A DNA stretch of 64,000 bases from positions 1 to 64,000 of the forward strand of contig NZ_ATNM01000191.1 of assembly GCF_000427295.1 (NCBI RefSeq), given 5' to 3'. Each line of letters opens with the position of its first letter. The stretch's first letter is position 1. Of the stretch, positions 56,729 to 64,000 are shown piece by piece. A model generated the notes under the pieces. The model was given only the letters and a program-made list of their open reading frames with translations. It did not search any database and was not told where the DNA came from. Both the position numbers and the translations under genes were made by a program. The DNA comes from Cyclobacterium qasimii M12-11B (GTDB taxonomy: Bacteria; Bacteroidota; Bacteroidia; Cytophagales; Cyclobacteriaceae).

Positions 56729-56787
56729 ACGGTAGATTTTTCTTAAGCTTAATATTACCAATTGATGTTTTAATCTTATATTCCGTT

Positions 56788-57969
56788 ATGATTTGTAAAA
56801 CTGGAAACTTGCTATTTACCTCACTGGTAAAGCGGATATCTTTTATATTGTTATTTATTTTAATGTGTTCACCAATCACCCTTATGGCCCAAAAATCCAA
56901 AGAAATTATCTACGTCGGCACCTATAGCCAAAACAACAGTAAAGGAATATATGTACTGGAATTTGACAGAGAAAATCTAACCACCACTACTGTTCAGACC
57001 GTTCATGACAAACAAAACCCTACCTTTTTGGCTTTGCACCCTAACAAACAGTTTCTTTATGCTGCCTACAGGGAAGGGAAAGATGAAAAGGATGAAACTG
57101 GGACAATAGTTTCCTATTCCATCGCACCTGATACCGGTAAACTCAGCAAAATCAATGAGGTATCTTCAGCTGGAGTTAGTCCATGCCACATTAGTGTAGA
57201 CCCGACTGGAAATGTCGTTTTCCTATCCCATTATCAAGGTGGAAATTTGTCTACATTTAAAATCCTGGAAACAGGAGGACTAAGCGAGGTGGCTTCTTTT
57301 ATTCAACATACGGGTAAAAGTGTGCATGCCAATCAAACCAAAGCCCATATGCACTCCATGATACCGTCTGCAGACGGCGAATGGGTTTATGCTTCAGATT
57401 TAGGAATTGATCAAATCTTGAAATACAAGGTCAATCTGGAAAAAGGAACGGTGGATGAAAATCCAGTGATTATAAAAACAACCCCTGGGGCTGGACCAAG
57501 ACATTTTGTATTCCATCCCAGTCTTCCATTTGCTTACTCCTTAGAGGAGTTAAGCAATACAGTGAGCATTTATAGCCTGGATCAGACAAATGGCGACCTT
57601 AGCCCTATTGGCCGAATCAACATGCTAAATGATAAACTTCATAGTGACTATAATGCGGGAGCAGACATTCATTTTTCTATGGATGGCCGATGGTTATATG
57701 CAAGTAATCGAGGACAGGACAATTTAGTCGTATACAAAGTAGATCAAGCTACAGGTTTGTTAGAAACCCAAGGGCATGTACCTACGGGAGGCATACATCC
57801 TAGAAATTTTAAAGTAGATGAAAAAGGGGCCTTGGTTTTTGTAGCCAATATGGAAACAGACAATTTAGCCATCTTCACCCTGGACAGCGATACTGGAATG
57901 CTTAAAGCTACCGGGAAAAACATTGAAATTCCCAGACCAGTATTTATTGATCAATTGTTTATAGAGTAA
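56788..57969 (+). CDS. Exported lactonase-family (PF10282-like) beta-propeller
   Basis: The 393-aa product has a signal peptide (cut near LMAQK). The seven-bladed lactonase/6-phosphogluconolactonase-like fold shows YVGTYSQNNSKGIYV at the start, PCHISVDPTGNVVF, GAGPRHFVFHPSLPFAY and DIHFSMDGRWLYASNRG, all hallmarks of the family. Export argues against the cytoplasmic pentose phosphate role and for a periplasmic sugar-lactone hydrolase. It follows the phosphatase gene after 59 bases on the same strand, so they may be cotranscribed. Confidence 0.88.
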   Translation: MICKTGNLLFTSLVKRISFILLFILMCSPITLMAQKSKEIIYVGTYSQNNSKGIYVLEFDRENLTTTTVQTVHDKQNPTFLALHPNKQFLYAAYREGKDEKDETGTIVSYSIAPDTGKLSKINEVSSAGVSPCHISVDPTGNVVFLSHYQGGNLSTFKILETGGLSEVASFIQHTGKSVHANQTKAHMHSMIPSADGEWVYASDLGIDQILKYKVNLEKGTVDENPVIIKTTPGAGPRHFVFHPSLPFAYSLEELSNTVSIYSLDQTNGDLSPIGRINMLNDKLHSDYNAGADIHFSMDGRWLYASNRGQDNLVVYKVDQATGLLETQGHVPTGGIHPRNFKVDEKGALVFVANMETDNLAIFTLDSDTGMLKATGKNIEIPRPVFIDQLFIE

Positions 57970-58073
57970 TTCCATTTCACTAATTTCCATAATGCTGGAA
58001 AAAAAATTGGCTTTGATGGATGTTAGCTAACGAACGGTACTTATTAACCTCTTTTAATTCAGGTTAAAATATT

Positions 58074-58109
58074 AAAACCCCTCTCTGCCATTATGCGGAG
58101 AGGGGTTTT
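58074..58109 (+). terminator. Bidirectional terminator between convergent genes
   Basis: An inverted repeat (58074-58088 with 58095-58109, one G-T pair) with flanking A and T runs separates the lactonase-like gene (plus) from the sialidase-fold gene (minus). Confidence 0.9.
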
Positions 58110-58130
58110 TGTTCTTTAGGTCTTTTTATC

Positions 58131-59288
58131 TTATCGCAAGTTATCCAAAGACAAACGAGCCAACACTAACTTTTCATAAGCATTCTCTTCTCCTTTTTCA
58201 TACAAACATAGAAATTCGCCATTGGGCAAAGCTGCCAAAGCAGAATAAGCCGATGGGCCTGTATAGAGCACTTTGGATGCGGCCCAAGTCCTGCCGCTGT
58301 CCCTACTTAGCTTGATGGTCATGTTCTCTCTTTTTGTGCTTGCAGGATTGGAAAACAAAGCCAAATCACCAGTCCTATCCTCTGGCCAGGAATAACGTAT
58401 GAAAGCAGCCTGACAGACCGGCTCAATTAAAGCGCTTGCCTCTACCGGATCAGACCAAGTAACTCCACCATCTCTGCTAACAGACAATGCCCTCCTATTT
58501 TTACCAAAATAAGACCGCATGTTCATTAATAGGGTACCATAACCATCTGCCATTTCTATCAGTTGACTTTCATTCATTTTAGGTTTGATCGATCCACCAA
58601 GTTCCCAGGTAGCTCCATGGTCATCACTAAAAATGACATGGGCTCCGTATTCAAAAGGCCCTCCTCTTACATTTCCATTAGGGTCATCATAACTGTGATT
58701 GGCAGGAATTACCAAACGCCCTTTATTCGGGCCATGCTTGATTTGTATTCCCATTCCCGGGCCAGTAGCGTACCAACCCCAGGTCGGATCCTTGGTGGTT
58801 TTGGTAATGTCTAATGCTTCGGACCAGCTGTCCCCATTATCAGTGGATTTCATCACAAAAACCCTGCGGGTATCCTTGCTTTTTTTGGCAATTATGTCTC
58901 CTTCATGGTCATCTCCCCTATTCCAGGTAAGCAATAAATGGACTTCTCCAGTGGTTTCATCAAGCACAGGGTTAGGGTTCCCACAAACAGTTTCCCCTTT
59001 ATCCCAAATAACTTTCTGTTCTGACCAGGTAAGTCCTCCATCAGTGGATTTTTTCATTAAGACATCTATGTCTCCGGTGTCTGAACTTCCTGATTTTCTC
59101 CCCTCAACAAATGCCAGAACAGAACCGTCTGCCGCTACAAGAAGCGAAGGAATGCGATAGGTATGATAACCACCTTCACCTGCAACGAAGAGGTCTTGCT
59201 CCGTAGGTGTATTCAATTGTACATTCTCTTTCATCTGAGTAGCATCAGCGAAATAAAAAGAGATAAGCGTTATTAGAAAATTGATCAT
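58131..59288 (-). CDS. Exported sialidase-fold (BNR repeat) protein
   Basis: The 385-aa product has a short signal peptide. The RIP motif YRIPSLLVA (about 44-52) is followed by five Asp-box motifs: STDGGLTW, STDNGDSW, SDDHGATW, SRDGGVTW and SRDSGRTW. The Arg residues expected in sialidases (the RIP Arg and later Arg residues) are present, but I cannot confirm the full triad. It is likely an exo-alpha-sialidase or related exo-glycosidase in the periplasm. No partner genes are close on the same strand except the downstream terminator. Confidence 0.87.
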   Translation of the reverse strand: MINFLITLISFYFADATQMKENVQLNTPTEQDLFVAGEGGYHTYRIPSLLVAADGSVLAFVEGRKSGSSDTGDIDVLMKKSTDGGLTWSEQKVIWDKGETVCGNPNPVLDETTGEVHLLLTWNRGDDHEGDIIAKKSKDTRRVFVMKSTDNGDSWSEALDITKTTKDPTWGWYATGPGMGIQIKHGPNKGRLVIPANHSYDDPNGNVRGGPFEYGAHVIFSDDHGATWELGGSIKPKMNESQLIEMADGYGTLLMNMRSYFGKNRRALSVSRDGGVTWSDPVEASALIEPVCQAAFIRYSWPEDRTGDLALFSNPASTKRENMTIKLSRDSGRTWAASKVLYTGPSAYSALAALPNGEFLCLYEKGEENAYEKLVLARLSLDNLR

Positions 59289-59475
59289 TGGGGTTTTGTA
59301 ATGGTTAATTGTTAATTGTTAATGAAAAATTACGTTTTGATAAATCGAAATGCTTTTATGAGAAGGCCTTAGTCAGCTTACTTGATTTCACTGCCTTCGA
59401 TAAGTTTATATTGCTGATAAATGTTACTATTCAACGTATTTCAGTTTGGGTTGAAGCATAATTATCTTGTTTCTA

Positions 59476-62289
59476 TTACTCTTCGAAATTGGCTGGGTAC
59501 CTGGTGATTTCCAATAGGTATGGCTTTTGCAAAAATTCATTGGCAACTTGTTTAACCTCTGTAGCAGTGACACCTAATACACGACCCTCTGCTCCTAATA
59601 CCGTATTCAAAGGAAGTCCTCCATTGATGGCTGCATTTAACTGTCCGTGCCAAAAGCCATTGCGTTTTAGATTTTCTTCCAGGTCCAAACGCTTGGTTTC
59701 CCTGACCTTTTCTAAATCAGCCTCATCAGGACCTTCCTCCTGAATCTTTTGAATTTGCTCCCAAACAGCCGCTTTCAATTTATCTACTGACTCCGGTCCG
59801 CAAGGAAATGAAATGGAGAAGTTAAAGCGTTCTTCAGGAACCCTGCTTAAACTTCCTCTAGCGCCAACACCATATACACCACCGATTTCTTCCCTAAGGG
59901 TTTCGATCAATTTAATGGTAAGAATTTCTCCCAAATAAGAGAGTTGCTGGGATTTCTCTAAATCATAAGCCGTTTCACCACTGAAATATAGAATTACCTG
60001 ACTTTTATCGTCAACTCCTACTTTTATGTTTTCTTTTCGATCCTGAGGTGGAGTTAAACCCAAATCGATAAAGTCTTCTTTTCCCGTGGAATCTCCAGGC
60101 AAACTACCTAAATATTGGGCTACCAAAGGAAGCATTTTCTCCCTATCAATATTGCCTGTAAACAGTACATTAAAGTCACCAGCATTGGCAAATCTTTCCT
60201 TATAGATTTTAAGACTTTTGCTAAGGTCTATGGAGTCCAATTGCCCAGCAGTATAAATACCTTTCCCCCTAGGATTGCCATTGCTGATTATTTCATTGAC
60301 CCTTTTATTGAACTGAAAATCAGGATTTACACTCGCGCTTTCCAATTGATTTTTTTGATTCGCTAAAAACACCTCCCAAAGTGATTTGTCCATCCTTGGG
60401 GAAGTGAAATACAAATGAATCAGTTGTAGGGCCATTTCGAAATCTCCAGGTGTTGTGGCTCCCGAGATACTCTCCGAATAAGTACTAATATTAGGCGTAA
60501 CCTGAACATTCTTACCCGCCAATACTTTTTTAAGTTGGGAAGGAGTAAAGTCACCTATGCCCATAATATTTATGGCTGATCCAGCATAATTCGCACTGTA
60601 ATGATCCTCGAGGGAATACAAAGAGGTTCCTCCCTCACTGCTTGCAGAGAAAATTATTTCATCATTTTTAAAGTCTGTAGGCTTAAAATAAACCTTCATT
60701 CCATTGCCTAGCAACACCGTCGTCACATCTACCTCTTCATCGTGAGACACATTTACCACCTCACCGGATTTGGGTTTGGTCAGCATCAATTCTTCTCTTA
60801 CCAGGTCTTCTTTATAAGGGGTCGTTTCAATTGCATCTGCATTTTCCAAGAGTGCCAACAGTTCAGCTTCAGGAGTCAAGGTTTCCTTATCTTTTTCTGG
60901 TGCGGTCACGATGAGAACAATGTTTTCTTTCCTGATCAGCTCCCTGGCTATGTCATTTACTTCTTCAAGGGTGATTTTTGGGATGATGTCCTGATAAAAA
61001 TCATACCTGCTTTCCGGGCCATCAGCAAAGCTGTTGTTTAGGAAATGGGAAACATACCTACCTACCAAAGTCCTGGACTCCACTTTGTCCATTTCCTTAA
61101 ATGATTTTTCCGAACTATTTAATAAGGAACGTTTGACCCTGTCCAGTTCACTCTGGGTAAAGCCATAGTCAACGACTCTTTGATTCTCTGTAAGAAAAGC
61201 CAGAAACCCATCTTTGAGTTTTCCTGGGCCTACAACACCTGATATGGTAAAGAAATCCAGGGGTCTCACAAGGTTACCATACCTGGCACCAGCAAAGATG
61301 AAGGGGGCATCGGGTTTTTGTCTGATCTCATCCAACCTTTGTGTGATCATTCCTCCAAACATCGTTCTAAGGATTCTGCCTTTATAATCTTTGTAGCTGT
61401 TAGATGGCCTGGCGTCCTGCTTGTAATAGAGCTGCACCTGTATGCCTGGTGCTTCCTCATCTGTAATTATTTTTACAAAGTTTTCTTTGTGTGTGGGTAC
61501 ATTGTAATACTCTCTTTTCCGAGCATTTAAAGGGTTTTTCAAATCTGAAAAGTAGCTTTTTATCAGTTCTTCTACCTTGTCAGGATCCACATCCCCTACC
61601 GCTACCACAGCCATGAGATCGGGTCGGTACCAGTCCTGATAAAACTGCCTGACCAAGGAATCTGCTGCGTTCCTAATAATATCCATTTCACCTATTGGCA
61701 TGCGGTCAGCATAGCGACTTTGATGTAGCAGAACTGGCAAATAGGCATCCCTTAACCTTTGGTTTACTCCCTGACCAGTACGCCATTCCTCAACTACTAT
61801 CCCTCGTTCTGCCTCTATATCATCTGAAGCCAATAACAGTCCTCCTGCCCAATCCCTCATTACCTGAAAGCCATTGTTTAGCTTTTCTTCCTCATCTGTG
61901 GGAATCGGCAACATATAAACCGTCTCATCAAAGCTTGTGTAGGCATTCAGGTCACTTCCAAAAGCAACTCCTATGGATTGTAAGTAACTAATAAGGTCAT
62001 TTTTTTCAAAATGCTCAGATCCATTGAAGGCCATGTGTTCGAGAAAATGAGCAAGCCCCAACTGGTTATCATTTTCCTGCATTGCACCTGCTTTAATGGC
62101 CAGACGCAATTCTAATTTATTCTCAGGCTTGGGATTGTATTGAATGTAATATTCTAAGCCATTTTCTAATTGCCCGGTACGGACTTTCTCGTCTAATGGG
62201 ACCAATTCATCGAGCGATTCCTGAGCATAACCAATCGGCTGAAGGAGGCACAATAAAAACAGTAGAAACAATGGCTTTAATATCTGCAT
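59476..62289 (-). CDS. M16-family zinc metallopeptidase, exported
   Basis: The 937-aa product has a signal peptide (cut near GYAQ). The first M16 domain carries the inverted zinc motif HFLEH (residues 81-85) and the distal Glu in AERGIVVEEW (about 160-169). The second half repeats the M16 fold without a zinc motif, as in other full-length two-domain or four-domain pitrilysin-type proteases. It is presumably periplasmic and degrades peptides; large Bacteroidota members of this type are common and their substrates are mostly unknown. It is a single-gene unit. Confidence 0.93.
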   Translation of the reverse strand: MQILKPLFLLFLLCLLQPIGYAQESLDELVPLDEKVRTGQLENGLEYYIQYNPKPENKLELRLAIKAGAMQENDNQLGLAHFLEHMAFNGSEHFEKNDLISYLQSIGVAFGSDLNAYTSFDETVYMLPIPTDEEEKLNNGFQVMRDWAGGLLLASDDIEAERGIVVEEWRTGQGVNQRLRDAYLPVLLHQSRYADRMPIGEMDIIRNAADSLVRQFYQDWYRPDLMAVVAVGDVDPDKVEELIKSYFSDLKNPLNARKREYYNVPTHKENFVKIITDEEAPGIQVQLYYKQDARPSNSYKDYKGRILRTMFGGMITQRLDEIRQKPDAPFIFAGARYGNLVRPLDFFTISGVVGPGKLKDGFLAFLTENQRVVDYGFTQSELDRVKRSLLNSSEKSFKEMDKVESRTLVGRYVSHFLNNSFADGPESRYDFYQDIIPKITLEEVNDIARELIRKENIVLIVTAPEKDKETLTPEAELLALLENADAIETTPYKEDLVREELMLTKPKSGEVVNVSHDEEVDVTTVLLGNGMKVYFKPTDFKNDEIIFSASSEGGTSLYSLEDHYSANYAGSAINIMGIGDFTPSQLKKVLAGKNVQVTPNISTYSESISGATTPGDFEMALQLIHLYFTSPRMDKSLWEVFLANQKNQLESASVNPDFQFNKRVNEIISNGNPRGKGIYTAGQLDSIDLSKSLKIYKERFANAGDFNVLFTGNIDREKMLPLVAQYLGSLPGDSTGKEDFIDLGLTPPQDRKENIKVGVDDKSQVILYFSGETAYDLEKSQQLSYLGEILTIKLIETLREEIGGVYGVGARGSLSRVPEERFNFSISFPCGPESVDKLKAAVWEQIQKIQEEGPDEADLEKVRETKRLDLEENLKRNGFWHGQLNAAINGGLPLNTVLGAEGRVLGVTATEVKQVANEFLQKPYLLEITRYPANFEE

Positions 62290-62559
62290 CTGTATGAATT
62301 AAATTCAGTAAAGTTTAACCCGGATTATGCAATAGACAATCTATTACGTGCTGAAATCAGAATCTAAGAAGTTCAGGCAATTCTATTGTATAAACAGGGT
62401 TTTAAATTCTCCTAAATAACGTAAAAAACACCTTAATATCCATAAAAACCTGTTGCCATCCATAAAAACATATCTTTCCTGATCAATTTGTAGTAGGATA
62501 AATGTCTATTCCTAACGATATTGAATCTTCTAATTATCTTGATGTATTCAACTGAAAAT

Positions 62560-63762
62560 ATGACTTTTCGATTATTTCTACTGCCTGTAGTTCTCGTATG
62601 GATTACGGCCTGCTCCTCAGCTCCAATTTTAAATATTGAAATAAATGCGGATGGCATTGAAAGGGAAAACTATCCTTTGACCATCCCACTCGATACAGAT
62701 TTGGCATTAGCGGGTGATTATTTACTCAAAAATGAAACCAGTGGTAAAAATTACCCCGCTCAAATACTTCCATCTGGGGACTTAATGGTTTTTATTGACC
62801 AAATGCCTGCCGACACCAAAGCTGTTTTTGGCCTGTCAAAAGCTACAGGTACAGAAAAGCATAAAATGGAAATAAATAAGACCGAAGAAGGCATAGAAAT
62901 TTTATCCGGACAACAACCTGTTCTTTTTTACCAAACTGCCGTGGCCAACCCTCCAAACGGATTACCAGATTATTACAAGAGAAGTGGCATGATCCATCCT
63001 CTGTATAGTCCCAGTGGTCAAATACTCACTGATGCCTTCCCTGCAGGACATACCCATCACCACGCTATTTTCAATGCTTGGGTAAACACTCAATTTAAGG
63101 GCGAAAAAGTAGACTTCTGGAACCAACATTCCGAAACGGGTACAGCGGAACATGTAAGTTTGAATACAGCTGAGGCAGGATCTAGCGCCGCAATTATCGA
63201 AAGTCAATTGAGGCATTTAAGCCTAAAAGAAGGAGAAGTACTCGGTGAAAAATGGACCATTATGGTTTATCCGACCGATGATTATTTCCTATTTGACTTA
63301 TCCTCTGAACAGACCAATACCAGTTCAGACACGCTATTTATATTGGAATACCATTATGGTGGAATGGGTTTTAGAGGAAGTAAGGAGTGGAATAAAGTAG
63401 ACAGTGTTCACTTTAGCAATACCTGGAAAATCCTTACCTCTGAGGGATTTACAAATGAAGATGCCAATCATACCCATGCTTCTTGGGTTACTGCATCGGG
63501 TGAAGTTGACAATAATATTGGAGGTGTAACGGTATTTGGATTCCCTGATAACTTCAGGTATCCACAAGCCATTCGTGTTCACCCTACAATGCCTTACTGG
63601 GTTTATGCACCCATGGTGGATGGTGAATTTTACATCGCTCCCGGAGCCAGCTATAAAAGCAAGTTCAGGTATTATATACCCAATGGCAAGCCTAATCTGG
63701 AAACCATCGAAAAAATCGATATGAATTTAAAATCTCCTATTAAGGTAAAGGTATTGAAGTAG
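62560..63762 (+). CDS. DUF6807/PmoA-family lipoprotein
   Basis: The product of about 400 aa has a lipoprotein signal (FLLPVVLVWITAC, Cys near residue 18). The body is beta-rich with GHTHHHAIFNAWV, FWNQHSETGTAEH and DANHTHASWV, a His-rich pattern typical of the DUF6807 (PmoA-like) family. Function is unknown; the family often accompanies sugar catabolic genes. The ATG at 62560 gives the best lipoprotein signal; ATG 62542 and a further upstream TTG are alternatives. It is the only gene between the protease and the partial receptor. Confidence 0.75.
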   Translation: MTFRLFLLPVVLVWITACSSAPILNIEINADGIERENYPLTIPLDTDLALAGDYLLKNETSGKNYPAQILPSGDLMVFIDQMPADTKAVFGLSKATGTEKHKMEINKTEEGIEILSGQQPVLFYQTAVANPPNGLPDYYKRSGMIHPLYSPSGQILTDAFPAGHTHHHAIFNAWVNTQFKGEKVDFWNQHSETGTAEHVSLNTAEAGSSAAIIESQLRHLSLKEGEVLGEKWTIMVYPTDDYFLFDLSSEQTNTSSDTLFILEYHYGGMGFRGSKEWNKVDSVHFSNTWKILTSEGFTNEDANHTHASWVTASGEVDNNIGGVTVFGFPDNFRYPQAIRVHPTMPYWVYAPMVDGEFYIAPGASYKSKFRYYIPNGKPNLETIEKIDMNLKSPIKVKVLK

Positions 63763-63812
63763 CTTTTTGGGGTTATCTGAATTGCCCAATTGACGCAAAA
63801 TATGAATTTAAC

Positions 63813-63848
63813 ACCCCCTTTGTTGTTAACTGTAACGACAAAGGGGGG
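63813..63848 (+). terminator. Bidirectional terminator near right end
   Basis: An inverted repeat (about 63813-63828 with 63833-63848, 4-base loop) lies between the DUF6807-like gene and a minus-strand partial gene. It can serve both transcripts. Confidence 0.75.
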
Positions 63849-63874
63849 TATTAAAAAAGGCTGAATTAATCCCG

Positions 63875-64000
63875 TTAAAAATTGACCGTGTAACTCATTA
63901 CTGGAAACATGGACAATTGTGGAATTTTATCGATTTCTTTTTTTACGTTGTTGTAGTAGTAATCAATCGTAGTATTGCTGTTGGTAAGGTTTTGAATATC
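63875..64000 (-). CDS. C-terminus of an outer-membrane receptor (partial)
   Basis: The minus strand contains an open frame from the window end to a stop at 63875-63877. Its last 41 residues start DIQNLTNSNTTIDYYY and end FPVMSYTVNF. The DIQNLTN motif and the aromatic C-terminus are typical of the last barrel strands of TonB-dependent receptors. The rest lies outside the window, so the substrate cannot be judged. Confidence 0.7.
   Translation of the reverse strand, partial: DIQNLTNSNTTIDYYYNNVKKEIDKIPQLSMFPVMSYTVNF

Overview
The window looks like a chromosome segment of a marine-type Bacteroidota, most likely Cytophagales/Cyclobacteriaceae. The reasons are the Bacteroidota-style lipoprotein signals, a LruC/DUF4842 protein, DUF4221-like propeller lipoproteins, a BtuB/BtuG-like B12 locus, many sulfatases and Gfo/Idh oxidoreductases, low GC, and genes without strong Shine-Dalgarno sites. 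The genus is inference. I saw no rRNA, tRNA, CRISPR array or insertion sequence.

Layout. 0-3.5 kb: two orphan sensor histidine kinases. 3.9-9.1 kb: a cobalamin riboswitch followed by a BtuB-like TonB receptor, a BtuG-like propeller lipoprotein and a PKD-type surface protein, closed by a strong hairpin terminator. 9.2-15.3 kb: an alpha/alpha-type exported protein of unknown function, a LruC-domain lipoprotein and two small membrane proteins. 15.8-31.65 kb: a long minus-strand catabolic cluster (alginate-lyase-family enzyme, GH9-like enzyme with an F5/8C module, two FAD oxidoreductases, SSS symporter, two sulfatases, an FMN-binding-like protein, a large lipoprotein). It has no SusC/SusD pair.

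32.1-44.7 kb is the most interesting part: a plus-strand operon of overlapping genes encoding two C5-cytosine methyltransferases, an N-terminal-domain protein plus an HNH nuclease, a MORC-like GHKL ATPase, a very large Z1 superfamily-II helicase-like protein with a TaqI_C/TRD-like C-terminus, an SMC/RecF-like ATPase and an AIPR protein. It reads as a complete, complex methylation-linked restriction or abortive defence system. It lies between a 5'-truncated sulfatase (left) and a decayed propeller lipoprotein (right), so it is probably a horizontally acquired island.

45.2-64 kb returns to ordinary metabolism: a propeller lipoprotein, a sulfatase, an exported sugar isomerase-like protein, an SSS symporter, two exported Gfo/Idh oxidoreductases, an SDR, a YtxH-like protein, a fused phosphodiesterase-like/alkaline phosphatase protein, a lactonase-like propeller, a sialidase-fold protein, an M16 protease, a DUF6807-like lipoprotein and the 3' end of an outer-membrane receptor.

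A cross-cutting observation is that at least eight genes are broken by single-base shifts, nearly all in short A/T runs and usually repaired by adding one base. Four of these lie in the defence operon. This pattern suggests uncorrected indel errors in the assembly rather than gene decay, and I annotate those genes over their full repaired span.
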